The notes under the pieces were generated by a model. That model was not told the origin of the DNA. It did not search any database and saw nothing but the letters and a program-made list of their open reading frames with translations. A DNA stretch of 64,000 nt from Rhizobium sp. 18055 (GTDB taxonomy: Bacteria; Pseudomonadota; Alphaproteobacteria; Rhizobiales; Rhizobiaceae): assembly GCF_902706285.1 (NCBI RefSeq), contig NZ_CACSKD010000003.1, positions 310,001 through 374,000 on the forward strand, read 5' to 3'. The stretch's first letter is position 1. Each line of letters starts with the position of its first letter. Positions 34,454 through 42,830 of the stretch are shown here, in pieces. Made by a program: the position numbers and the translations under genes.

Positions 34454-35251
34454 TTAGGCCTTCAGCAGCCATTCGTGCTCCGGCGCATTATAGAATTTCC
34501 AGACCCGCTGCGGCCCGGCCATGACGTTGAGATAATAGAGGTCGTAGCCGTGGCAGGCCGCGCAGGGGTGATACCCCTTCGGCACCAGCGTCACGTCGCC
34601 ATCTTCAAGCACCATCACCTCGTCAAGCGAGCGGTCGTCGGTATAGACCCGCTGGAACCCAAAACCCTGCGGCGGGTTGAGGCGGTGGTAATAGGTCTCC
34701 TCGAGGAAACTTTCGTTCGGCAGGTTGTCCTGATCATGCTTGTGCGGCGGATACGAGGATGTGTGCCCGCCCGGCGTGATCACCTCGACCACCAGCAGCG
34801 AGTAGGCCGAGGCATCGTCCTCGGGCATGATGTTGTTGACGTGGCGGACATTCGTGCCCTTGCCGCGGGTCAGGGCCGGATGTGTGCCCGGCGGAATGGC
34901 CTTCGCCTCATAGGCGCCACCGCCCGGTGCCGAGCAGACCGCAAGCTCCAGATCCGTCTCGGCGGTTACCGACCAGGCAGATTCCATCGGAATGTAGAGT
35001 GCATGCGGCGGCCCATCGAACGGGCTCATCCGCTCGCCGAGCGTGCCGAAGTCTTTGGTGCCGGCGCTGGCCTTGCCCTTGCCGCTGACCCAGACGAGGC
35101 AGACTTCGCGCTCACCGGTTTCATCCGACACCGTCTCGCCCGCCTTCAGCCTGTGCATGTCGAAGCCGACATAGGTCCAGCCGGCGTTTTCAGGCGTGAC
35201 ATGGGTAACGCGGCCGCTCTTGCCGGATGGTTTGACCTTGAGGTTTGGCAT
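34454..35251 (-). CDS. iolB: 5-deoxy-glucuronate isomerase
   Basis: Converts 5-deoxy-D-glucuronate to 5-dehydro-2-deoxygluconate in myo-inositol catabolism. 265 residues, double cupin fold. Metal-binding His are in HTSSYPPHKHD and in VPKGYHPCAACHGYDLYY, both family hallmarks, as is the ending GPQRVWKFYNAPEHEWLL. Last gene of the iolCDEB operon, followed directly by a terminator. A palindromic repeat fills the 177-base spacer to iolE. Confidence 0.95.
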   Translation of the reverse strand: MPNLKVKPSGKSGRVTHVTPENAGWTYVGFDMHRLKAGETVSDETGEREVCLVWVSGKGKASAGTKDFGTLGERMSPFDGPPHALYIPMESAWSVTAETDLELAVCSAPGGGAYEAKAIPPGTHPALTRGKGTNVRHVNNIMPEDDASAYSLLVVEVITPGGHTSSYPPHKHDQDNLPNESFLEETYYHRLNPPQGFGFQRVYTDDRSLDEVMVLEDGDVTLVPKGYHPCAACHGYDLYYLNVMAGPQRVWKFYNAPEHEWLLKA

Positions 35252-35285
35252 GGGTGTGTCGCTCCTTTGTAGGTTTTTTGGTGCT

Positions 35286-35401
35286 GCCCCCTCATCCGGC
35301 TGCCGCCACCTTCTCCCCGAGGGGAGAAGGGATATGCCGCAATCTCTCGGTTCCCCTTCTACCCAACGGGGAGAAGGTGCCCGAAGGGCGGATGAGGGGG
35401 C
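35286..35401. repeat. RIME-like palindromic element, iolB-iolE spacer
   Basis: About 115 bases bounded by inverted ends CCCCCTCATCCG and CGGATGAGGGGG. Inside are nested arms around CCTTCTCCCCGAGGGGAGAA and a second copy of the GGGGAGAAGG arm. Size and palindromic nature match rhizobial intergenic mosaic elements. A shorter relative occurs at 36379-36448. Confidence 0.75.
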
Positions 35402-35428
35402 TGCTTGCTCCAGCAGTCCGATAAGAGG

Positions 35429-36346
35429 CTACTTCGCCGGAAACCCTTGCGTCTCCACCGTATATCCTGCAGCCGTCATCACCCGCATCAGTTCCGCATG
35501 GCCAATCTCTGCCATCTTCTGCGGCGGCGCCTTGCGCGGATCCTGCTCGGCCTCGACAACGAACCAGCCCTCATAGCCATGATCGGCCAACCGCTGAACG
35601 ATCGCGCCGAAATCCAGCGACCCATCGCCCGGCACGGTGAAGGCGCCGAGTGCCACCGCATCAAGGAACGACTGCCGGCTGCGATCGAGCCCGTCGACCA
35701 CCGCCTGGCGGATATCCTTGACGTGGACATGATTGATGCGCGCATGGTGATTGCCAATGGCGCGCAGCACGTCGCCGCCGGCAAAGGCCAGGTGCCCGGC
35801 ATCGAGCAGCAGCGGAATACCTTCGCCGGAGTTGCGCATGAAAGCGTCGAGTTCCGGCTCGGTTTCGACCACGGCGGCCATGTGGTGGTGATAGGACAGC
35901 GGCATGCCCTGTTCGGCACACCATTCCCCGAACTGGGTGAGGCGGCGGCCATAGGCCTTCATCTCGTCATCGGATAGGCGCGGCTTGGTCGCCAGTGGCT
36001 TGGAGCGGTCGCCCTGGATCGAGCGGCCGACCTCGCCATAGACTATGCACGGCGCAGCGACCGCCTTGAACAGCTCGATAATCGGCGCAATGCGGTCCTT
36101 GTTGGCCGCAAGCTCTTCGTCGACGAGCGTGCCGGAGAACCAGCCGCCGCACAACGTCACGTCGGCAGCGCGCAGGATCGGCAGCATCACTGCGGGATCG
36201 TCGGGGAAGCGGCGGCCTCTTTCCATGCCGGTAAAGCCGGCACTGCGTGACTGCCGCAGGCATTCCTCCAGCGACACATCATCGCTCAGCTCCGGAAGAT
36301 CGTCGTTCCACCAGGCGATGGGCGACATGCCGAGTTTGGCTTTCAT
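35429..36346 (-). CDS. iolE: 2-keto-myo-inositol dehydratase
   Basis: Removes water from 2-keto-myo-inositol (inosose) to give the dione substrate of IolD. 305 residues, xylose-isomerase-like TIM barrel with the family opening MSPIAWWNDDLPELSDDVSL, the middle LSYHHHMAAVVETEPELDAF and the metal-site region LLLDAGHLAFAGGDVL. INHVHVKDIRQAVVDG and VPGDGSLDFG complete the metal-binding set. Part of iolCDEB, with palindromic repeats in the spacers on both sides. Confidence 0.95.
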   Translation of the reverse strand: MKAKLGMSPIAWWNDDLPELSDDVSLEECLRQSRSAGFTGMERGRRFPDDPAVMLPILRAADVTLCGGWFSGTLVDEELAANKDRIAPIIELFKAVAAPCIVYGEVGRSIQGDRSKPLATKPRLSDDEMKAYGRRLTQFGEWCAEQGMPLSYHHHMAAVVETEPELDAFMRNSGEGIPLLLDAGHLAFAGGDVLRAIGNHHARINHVHVKDIRQAVVDGLDRSRQSFLDAVALGAFTVPGDGSLDFGAIVQRLADHGYEGWFVVEAEQDPRKAPPQKMAEIGHAELMRVMTAAGYTVETQGFPAK

Positions 36347-36378
36347 TTTTGTTTCTCCTCGTAAATTGGTGGCCGAGA

Positions 36379-36448
36379 CCCCCTCATCCGCCTGCCGGCA
36401 CCTTCTCCCCGAGCGGAGAAGGGGGGAGCGAGACGGCGGATGAGGGGG
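36379..36448. repeat. RIME-like palindromic element, iolE-iolD spacer
   Basis: About 70 bases with the same inverted ends (CCCCCTCATCCG/CGGATGAGGGGG) and inner arms CCTTCTCCCCGAGCGGAGAA as the element at 35286-35401, one base differing within the inner arm. It is a single-unit version. Confidence 0.75.
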
Positions 36449-36475
36449 CTCCTTGCTCTAGTGTCTCATCGGTTT

Positions 36476-38326
36476 TCAGAGGATGCGCTGGGCAGCGCGC
36501 TTCTCGACATAGGCCTTGCGCGCCTTGTTGACCTGCTCGCGCGGGCTGACCTCGGGCACCGCGACATCCCACCAGTGGCCGCCGGCCTCGGTGACAACAA
36601 GCGGATCGGTATCGATGACGAACACCGTGGTGCGATCGTTGCCGCGTGAGTTGGCAATCGCCGTTTCGAGTTCGGCGATCGAGGCAACCTTGACGGCGAT
36701 GGCTCCCATGCTTTCGGCATGCGCCCGGAAATCGATCTCCGGCATCACCTCGTGATAGGAGTCCTTCAGCAGATTGTTGAAGTTGGCACCGCCGGTGCCC
36801 ATCTGCAGCCGGTTGATGCAGCCATAGCCGCGATTGTCGAGCAGCACGATGTTGAGCTTCAGCCCAAGCATCACCGATGTCGCCAGCTCCGAGTTCATCA
36901 TCATGTACGAGCCATCGCCGACCATGACGACGACATCCTTCTCAGGATGCGCCATCTTGGTGCCGAGGCCACCGGCAATCTCATAACCCATGCACGAGAA
37001 GCCGTATTCCATGTGATAGCTGCCCGGCACCGTGGCCGGCCACAGCTTGTGCAACTCGCCCGGCAAACCACCCGCAGCGCAAAGCGCCACGGTATTTTCG
37101 CCGCCGATCGAACGCACCACAGCGCCGATCACCTGCGCATCCGAAGGGAGTGCTGCATTGGTTGACGCCATCACCTTGGCGGCGGCCTCCACCCAGTTCT
37201 TCTTCTCCGTCTCTGCCCTTGCAGCCAGCGCCGGCGGAGCCTTCCAGCCCGCAAGCCCGCTCGAAATCGCCTTCAACCCTTCGCGGGCGTCAGCCACCAG
37301 CGGATGCCCGTCATGCTTGACGGCATCATAGGCGGCAATGTTGATGCCGAGAATGGCGAGCTTCTCGTTCTTGAACAGCGCCCACGAACCGGTGGTAAAA
37401 TCCTGGCAACGCGTGCCGACGGCAATCAACAGGTCCGTATCCTCGGCAATCGCATTGGCCGCCGAGGTGCCGGTGACGCCGACCGAGCCGAGCGCCAGCG
37501 GATGCCGCTCGTCGATCGCCGACTTGCCGGCCTGGGTAACGACGACGGGAATGCCGTGCGCGTCGGCGAAATCCGTCAACTCCCTGGTCGCCTGCGAATA
37601 CAGCACACCGCCGCCGGCGATGATCACCGGCTTTTCCGACTTCTTGATCAGCGCGATGGCGTTCGCCAGCTCATCGGCATCCGGGCGAGGGCGCCGCGTC
37701 GTCCAGACGCGTTCCTCGAAGAAGCTTTCCGGATAATCGAACGCTTCTGCCTGCACGTCCTGGCACAGCGACAGCGTCACCGGGCCGCAATCGAGCGGAT
37801 CGGTCAGCACCTGCATGGCGCGCTTCAAGGCCGAGATGATCTGTTCGGGCCGGGTGATGCGGTCGAAATAGCGCGAGACAGGGCGGAAGACGTCGTTGGC
37901 CGAGACGGTGCCGTCGCCGAAATCCTCGATCTGCTGCAGCACCGGGTCCGGCGCGCGGTTGGCGAAGATGTCGCCGGGCAGGAACAGAACCGGAATGCGG
38001 TTGACATGCGCGACACCGGCAGCGGTCACCATATTGAGTGCGCCGGGGCCGATCGAACTCGTGCAGGCCATAAACCGCTTGCGGAAGCTTGCCTTGGCAT
38101 AGGCGATGGCGGCATGCGCCATGCCCTGTTCATTATGGGCGCGATAGGTCGGCAGTTCGCCGCGCACCTGGTAGAGTGCCTCGCCTATGCCGGCGACGTT
38201 GCCATGGCCGAAGATCGCCCAGACGCCACCGAAGATCGGCACCTTCTTGCCATCGACCACGGTCATCTGCTTCTTCAGAAAGTGGGTGACGGCCTGTGCC
38301 ATCGTCAAACGTACTGTCTTGCCCAT
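36476..38326 (-). CDS. iolD: 3D-(3,5/4)-trihydroxycyclohexane-1,2-dione hydrolase
   Basis: ThDP-dependent ring-opening hydrolase of myo-inositol catabolism, giving 5-deoxy-glucuronate. 616 residues, three acetolactate-synthase-like domains. The ThDP/Mg motif appears as MVGDGSYMMMNSELATSVML followed by NIVLLDNRGYGCINRLQ. The N-terminal RAHNEQGMAHAAIAYAKASF carries the catalytic Glu. GGAGGAG before the ATG at 38326 gives the start; the longer open frame runs into spacer repeat. Lies between iolE and iolC in the operon. Confidence 0.95.
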   Translation of the reverse strand: MGKTVRLTMAQAVTHFLKKQMTVVDGKKVPIFGGVWAIFGHGNVAGIGEALYQVRGELPTYRAHNEQGMAHAAIAYAKASFRKRFMACTSSIGPGALNMVTAAGVAHVNRIPVLFLPGDIFANRAPDPVLQQIEDFGDGTVSANDVFRPVSRYFDRITRPEQIISALKRAMQVLTDPLDCGPVTLSLCQDVQAEAFDYPESFFEERVWTTRRPRPDADELANAIALIKKSEKPVIIAGGGVLYSQATRELTDFADAHGIPVVVTQAGKSAIDERHPLALGSVGVTGTSAANAIAEDTDLLIAVGTRCQDFTTGSWALFKNEKLAILGINIAAYDAVKHDGHPLVADAREGLKAISSGLAGWKAPPALAARAETEKKNWVEAAAKVMASTNAALPSDAQVIGAVVRSIGGENTVALCAAGGLPGELHKLWPATVPGSYHMEYGFSCMGYEIAGGLGTKMAHPEKDVVVMVGDGSYMMMNSELATSVMLGLKLNIVLLDNRGYGCINRLQMGTGGANFNNLLKDSYHEVMPEIDFRAHAESMGAIAVKVASIAELETAIANSRGNDRTTVFVIDTDPLVVTEAGGHWWDVAVPEVSPREQVNKARKAYVEKRAAQRIL

Positions 38327-38358
38327 GGGGCTCCTCCCGCAATTCTCGTAGTTTGTTT

Positions 38359-38512
38359 CCCTGCCCCAACCTCTTCCCACAAAGGGGAGGGACTAACCTT
38401 TGGCGCCGTCACCATTGTCGCAGCCTCGCATCCTCTGCACGATTGCTACTTTATAAAGGCAGCGCCTCCAGCAAAGTCCCGCTCCCTTTGTGGGGAGCGG
38501 TTGGGGAGGGGT
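38359..38512. repeat. Inverted repeat of a second family, iolD-iolC spacer
   Basis: Arms of about 30 bases (GCCCCAACCTCTTCCCACAA and the partner TTGTGGGGAGCGGTTGGGGA) flank about 90 bases of non-palindromic sequence. The arms differ from the CCTCATCCG family in the other two iol spacers. Confidence 0.7.
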
Positions 38513-38527
38513 CTTTTCCTCAATCTC

Positions 38528-40462
38528 TCAACCAAGCCCGCGCGTCTTCAGCCACGCCTCGGTCAACTCCCGAAAGCGCCCGGCCATGTCTGAGATCGCT
38601 GCCTCGTCATCGATCTTGCCCGAAAGCCAGGCCCGCGCCGCATCGGCAAAGATCGTCCGCCCGACCGCAAAGCCCTTGACCGAAGGCGCGGCAAGCGTCG
38701 CCTCGAAGCCTTTCAGCAGTTCGTCCGCGGGCGCCTCCAGCCCGAGCAGCACGATACCACGGCACCACGGATCGTTCCTGGCAATCACCGCGTCGATCTT
38801 CTTCCACGCGGCGCTGGATGCCTGCGGCTCCAGTTTCCACCAGTCCGGCTTGATGCCGAGCGCATAGAGCTCTTCCATTGCCGTCGAGATCGTATCGTCG
38901 GTGAGCGGCCCGTTCTTGCTGGCGATGATCTCGACCAGCAGCTCTCGCCCAACCTTGCGCGCCGCTTCAAACAGCGTCCGCAGCTTCTCCTGCTGTTCCG
39001 TCTTCAGGTCAGCGGGATCGTCGGGGTGATAGAAGCACAGGCACTTGATGCAATGATCGAGCGGCCATTCCACCAGCTGCGAGCCGATGTCCTGGCTGAA
39101 TTCGAACCGCAGCGGCTTCGAGCCCGGCAGTTCCACCGGCCGGCCGATCCACGCGAAATTCTTGGTCGCCGCATCGAAGAAGGCATCGCGGCCGAACCGC
39201 TCGTCGATCAACATGCCGTAGCCGCTGCGACCATCGGCAACCCGCGCCGCCGCCTCGACTGCCAGTCGCTTGAAGGCGACGATCTTGGCGTAGTCGACGC
39301 CGAGTTCGTCGCAGACGCTGGTCAGTTGCGAGCGATGGTCGATGGCGAGCGCCATCAGCAATGGAATATCGCCCTTGCGGGTCGAGGCCCAGTGAATGTG
39401 GTTGATCGCCTCGTCCTTGCGCAGCGCCCGATGCTGGCTGCCGTTCTTGAGGAAGAAATCGAGCTCGGCCCAGGTCGGATATTCTGGCGAGCAGAGCAGG
39501 CGGGAGACCGCAAAGGCGCCGCAGGCATTCGCCCAGGTCGCGCAGGTCTTCAGCGGCTCGTCCTTCAGCCAGCCGCGCAGGAAGCCGGACATGAAGGCAT
39601 CGCCGGCACCAAGCACGTTGAACACCTCTATCGGAAAGCCCTCGCCGATGATGCCGGCTTCGAGATCGTCGGAAATCGGCCCGTCATAGACGATGCAGCC
39701 CATGGCGCCGCGCTTCAGCACGATCGTCGCTGCCGATAGCCGGCGAATCTCCTTCAGCGCGCCAAGCACGTCGTCGGCGCCGGATGCGATCAGGATTTCT
39801 TCCTCGGTACCGATGATCAGGTCGCAGTCCGGCAACGTCTCCTGCATCTTCGAGGAAACGCGGTCCGACTTCACATAGCGCTCGAAACCCTCCGCATGGC
39901 CGGCAAGGCCCCAGAGGTTGGGGCGATAGTCGATGTCGAAGATCACCTTGCGGCCATTGGCCTTGGCAATACGGATCGCCTTGCGCTGGGCTGCTTCCGT
40001 GTTCGGCCGCGAAAAATGCGTTCCCGACACCAGCACCGCGCGCGAGGACTTGATATAGGCCTCGTCGATATCGCCTTCCTCGAGCGCCATGTCGGCGCAA
40101 TCGGAGCGATAGAAGATCATCGGCGAAACGCCTTCGGCTTCGACCGCAAGCAATACCAGCGCCGTCAGTCGTTCCTTGTCGGTAATGATGCCATCCGTCG
40201 CCACGCCCTCGCGCGCCGATTGCTCGCGGATGAAACGGCCCATCTGCTCGTTGCCGACGCGGGTGATCAGGCCGGACTTGAGCCCGAGGCGGGCGGTGCC
40301 GATGGCGATATTGGCAGGGCAACCGCCGACCGACTTGGCAAACGAGGCGATATCCTCGAGCTTCGAGCCGATCTGTTGGCCATAGAGATCGACCGACGAA
40401 CGGCCGATGGTGATCACATCAAGCGACAACTCCGGCGACTGGCCCGGATTCGATTCTACCAT
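38528..40462 (-). CDS. iolC: IolC kinase fused to DUF2090 aldolase-like domain
   Basis: 644 residues. The first half is a PfkB-type 5-dehydro-2-deoxygluconokinase: SLDVITIGRSSVDLYG at the start and the ATP/catalytic signature NVLGAGDAFMSGFLRG near residues 282-297. The second half (about 335-644) is a DUF2090 domain related to class I aldolases (LLMALAIDHRSQL, then MLIDERFGRDAFF). It probably cleaves the phosphorylated product, replacing IolJ; that activity is inferred from the family. GGGAGGAC before the ATG at 40462 sets the start and excludes a longer frame. A promoter and two IolR-like sites lie just upstream. Confidence 0.92.
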   Translation of the reverse strand: MVESNPGQSPELSLDVITIGRSSVDLYGQQIGSKLEDIASFAKSVGGCPANIAIGTARLGLKSGLITRVGNEQMGRFIREQSAREGVATDGIITDKERLTALVLLAVEAEGVSPMIFYRSDCADMALEEGDIDEAYIKSSRAVLVSGTHFSRPNTEAAQRKAIRIAKANGRKVIFDIDYRPNLWGLAGHAEGFERYVKSDRVSSKMQETLPDCDLIIGTEEEILIASGADDVLGALKEIRRLSAATIVLKRGAMGCIVYDGPISDDLEAGIIGEGFPIEVFNVLGAGDAFMSGFLRGWLKDEPLKTCATWANACGAFAVSRLLCSPEYPTWAELDFFLKNGSQHRALRKDEAINHIHWASTRKGDIPLLMALAIDHRSQLTSVCDELGVDYAKIVAFKRLAVEAAARVADGRSGYGMLIDERFGRDAFFDAATKNFAWIGRPVELPGSKPLRFEFSQDIGSQLVEWPLDHCIKCLCFYHPDDPADLKTEQQEKLRTLFEAARKVGRELLVEIIASKNGPLTDDTISTAMEELYALGIKPDWWKLEPQASSAAWKKIDAVIARNDPWCRGIVLLGLEAPADELLKGFEATLAAPSVKGFAVGRTIFADAARAWLSGKIDDEAAISDMAGRFRELTEAWLKTRGLG

Positions 40463-40517
40463 GATGTCCTCCCGATCATCTTCAGCCCGGCATAGCGTGC
40501 CGGTGATATCAATCAAT

Positions 40518-40531
40518 GAAACATCGGTTCC
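40518..40531. promoter_or_regulatory. Candidate IolR operator at the iolC promoter
   Basis: GAAA-CATCGG-TTCC on the plus strand (GGAA-N6-TTTC on the other), one mismatch from the S. meliloti IolR motif GGAA-N6-TTCC. It lies between the TTGACA box (40539-40544) and the iolC start, where a repressor would block RNA polymerase. Confidence 0.55.
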
Positions 40532-40538
40532 GTTTAAA

Positions 40539-40544
40539 TGTCAA
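40539..40544 (-). promoter_or_regulatory. Candidate iolC -35 box
   Basis: A perfect TTGACA on the minus strand; 17 bases further lies TTTCAT as a poor -10. Position, about 75 bases upstream of the start codon, fits the iolCDEB promoter. Confidence 0.45.
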
Positions 40545-40547
40545 TTC

Positions 40548-40561
40548 AGAATGTTTATTCC
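40548..40561. promoter_or_regulatory. Second candidate IolR site upstream of iolC
   Basis: AGAA-TGTTTA-TTCC, again one mismatch from GGAA-N6-TTCC, 30 bases (about three helical turns) from the site at 40518. It overlaps the end of iolR. Confidence 0.45.
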
Positions 40562-41430
40562 ATTTTTGCTTTTTTAGGTTTTACCTGTGCCAGCTTGCGC
40601 CGCCGCTCGGCGATCGCCACCGGCAGCGCCATGGTCAAAGCCATCGAGGCAGACAGCGAGCGGAACCCGGCAAAATCCGCTTCCGCCACCTCGAACCAGC
40701 AGGTGGCGCTGGCCGCCAGCGGCGAAAAGGCCGAGTCGGTAATCACCACCACAGGCACGCCGCGCTCCGCCAGCATCTCCGCCTGGCCGAGGCTCTCGGC
40801 TGCATAGGGCGAGAAACTGGCCGCAATCGCCGCATCCTTCGGCGTCGCGAACTGTACGGTCTCGACATCGACGCCGTTCGGCGAGGCAACGATCTGGTGG
40901 CGGATGTTGAGCTTGGAGAAGGCATAGCTCATATGCGCCGTCAGCGGATAGGAGCGCCGTTTGGCGATCAGATAGATGGTATCCGCCGCAGCCAGGATAT
41001 CGACCGCCTTGCTGAAGGTTTCGGACTGCACCGTTGCCGCCAGCCGGTTGATCGACTGGCCGGCCGCGGATATGAACCCCGACAGCAGATTGGCATCCTC
41101 GTCGTCGCCGCTCGATTGCTCCAGCGTGACCAGCCGCTCCTCATAGGTCAGCGTCCGGTCGCGCAGGCGCTCGCGAAAAATGCTCTGCAGGTCCGAGAAG
41201 CCCTCATATCCCAGGTGATGCGCCAGCCGCACCAGCGTCGATGGCTGCACATCCGAGGCGGTGGCAATGCTCGCCGTGGTGCCGAAGGCGACCTCGTCGG
41301 GATTGGCCAGCGCAAAGGCGGCAACCTGCGCCAGCCGCTTCGGCATGCTGGCCTTGCGCTCGATGATCGTGCTGCGCAGGCTTTCGAAATCGCGCGGTAC
41401 GCGCGCCGGTGCCTTGGTGTCGTTGCCCAT
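40555..41430 (-). CDS. iolR: RpiR-family regulator of inositol catabolism
   Basis: 291 residues: an N-terminal RpiR helix-turn-helix (AAFALANPDEVAFGTTASIA then TASDVQPSTLVRLAHHLGYE, roughly residues 38-80) and a C-terminal SIS sugar-phosphate-binding domain (about 125-255; VVVITDSAFSPLAASATCWF). In S. meliloti an RpiR-type IolR heads iolRCDEB and represses it until an inositol-derived metabolite is made; the same order here justifies the name. A site matching the published motif lies 18 bases before its own start, implying autoregulation. Confidence 0.88.
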   Translation of the reverse strand: MGNDTKAPARVPRDFESLRSTIIERKASMPKRLAQVAAFALANPDEVAFGTTASIATASDVQPSTLVRLAHHLGYEGFSDLQSIFRERLRDRTLTYEERLVTLEQSSGDDEDANLLSGFISAAGQSINRLAATVQSETFSKAVDILAAADTIYLIAKRRSYPLTAHMSYAFSKLNIRHQIVASPNGVDVETVQFATPKDAAIAASFSPYAAESLGQAEMLAERGVPVVVITDSAFSPLAASATCWFEVAEADFAGFRSLSASMALTMALPVAIAERRRKLAQVKPKKAKME

Positions 41431-41447
41431 ATATCTATCCGCAAAAT

Positions 41448-41461
41448 GAAACGTATATTCC
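41448..41461. promoter_or_regulatory. Candidate IolR operator at the iolR promoter
   Basis: GAAA-CGTATA-TTCC, one mismatch from the S. meliloti IolR motif, 18 bases upstream of the iolR start codon. The base before the motif (T) and the base after GAAA (C) match the site at 40518. Confidence 0.55.
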
Positions 41462-41633
41462 AGATTTCAGACCATAAATGATTTAGATGGTCCGTCCTAT
41501 TGGTTTTTTAGCGTTGGAAAGTGAAGCCATTATAGGGGTTTGTAGCGATCTCACGTCGTGCCGAGCGCTCAGGCGGTCTTGTCAAAATGATCCAACCATT
41601 CCAAAATCCTTTCTGGAGATGGAGGAGATCGAA

Positions 41634-42749
41634 ATGGCGCCCCTCGGTATCGGCCTGATCGGCACGGGTTATATGGGCAAGTGTCATGCGCTCGCCTGGA
41701 ATGCGGTCAAGACAGTGTTCGGCGACGTCGAGCGTCCGCGGTTGGTGCATCTGGCCGAAGCGAATGACGATCTGGCACACGCCCGCGCCGTGGAGTTCGG
41801 TTTCGAGAAGGCGACGGCGGACTGGCGCGCGCTGGTTGCCGATCCCGAGGTGGATGTCGTCTCCGTTACCACGCCCAACCAGTTCCACGCCGAAATGGCG
41901 ATTGCGGCGCTTGAAGCCGGCAAGCACGTCTGGTGCGAAAAGCCGATGGCGCCCGCTTATGCCGATGCCGAGCGCATGCTGAAGGCTGCAAAAGCCGCCA
42001 ATAAGGTCGCCATCCTCGGTTACAATTATATTCAGAACCCGATCATCCGGCACATCAAGACGCTGATATCGGAAGGCGCCATCGGCGTGGTCAATCACAT
42101 CCGCGTCGAGATGGACGAGGACTTCATGGCCGACCCCGATACATTCTTCTATTGGAAGAGCGAGTTGTCGGCAGGCTACGGCGCACTCGATGACTTCGCC
42201 GTCCACCCGCTGTCGCTGCTCTGGTATCTCTTCGGCCACGCCGAAGCCGTCATTGCCGACATGGCAAAGCCCTATGCTGATCGACCGCTGAAAGAGGGCG
42301 GTCGCCGCCCTGTCGAGAATCACGATGCGGCCAATGTCCTGATGCGCCTCGGCGGTGGTATCTCCGCCGTGCTGATGGCCAATCGCGCCGCCTGGGGTCG
42401 CAAGGGCCGGATTGCGCTACAGCTCTATGGCTCAAGCGGATCGATCACTTTCGATCAGGAGCGTATGAACGAATTCGAACTCTACCAGGCCGATCGTCGC
42501 ACCACCGAGCAGGGCTTCCGCAAGATCCTGGCGGCACCTGCCCATCGGCCTTATGATCGTTTCATTCCGGCACCGGGCCACGGCCTCGGCTTCAACGACC
42601 TGAAGATCATCGAATGCCGCGAACTCATTCGCGCGATTTCCGGTGAGCCGTCGTCCATCGTCACATTCGAAGACGGTCTTAGGATAGAAAAGTCTGTTCA
42701 CGCCATGGCACAGTCCTACCACCAGCGCCGCTGGATCGAGATCGCCTGA
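41634..42749 (+). CDS. Gfo/Idh/MocA-family dehydrogenase
   Basis: NAD(P)-dependent oxidoreductase, 371 residues. Rossmann motif GLIGTGYMGKCHAL at residues 7-20. Catalytic Lys103 in WCEKPMAP. D187 and H191 in DDFAVHPL correspond to the family's Asp-x3-His active-site pair. GGAGGAG before the ATG at 41634 selects the start. It is divergent from iolR with 203 bases between, so a role on inositol or a related polyol is likely, but inositol 2-dehydrogenase itself (IdhA) cannot be claimed. No IolR-type motif is seen close to this start. Confidence 0.85.
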   Translation: MAPLGIGLIGTGYMGKCHALAWNAVKTVFGDVERPRLVHLAEANDDLAHARAVEFGFEKATADWRALVADPEVDVVSVTTPNQFHAEMAIAALEAGKHVWCEKPMAPAYADAERMLKAAKAANKVAILGYNYIQNPIIRHIKTLISEGAIGVVNHIRVEMDEDFMADPDTFFYWKSELSAGYGALDDFAVHPLSLLWYLFGHAEAVIADMAKPYADRPLKEGGRRPVENHDAANVLMRLGGGISAVLMANRAAWGRKGRIALQLYGSSGSITFDQERMNEFELYQADRRTTEQGFRKILAAPAHRPYDRFIPAPGHGLGFNDLKIIECRELIRAISGEPSSIVTFEDGLRIEKSVHAMAQSYHQRRWIEIA

Positions 42750-42830
42750 GGGCGATCCGCTCCGGTTGACGGCGCAGGGGGCAGGGGATAGGCCTTTGCC
42801 CGACACGACAGTGAATGCGGGAGTGAGATC

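Noticed and set aside
35252..38527. Possible CRISPR-like or tandem repeats in iol spacers
   Set aside because: The repeats are palindromic intergenic elements, one per gap, without regular spacers or cas genes.
37304..38593. 429-codon open frame on the plus strand
   Set aside because: Antisense to iolD and the spacer repeat.
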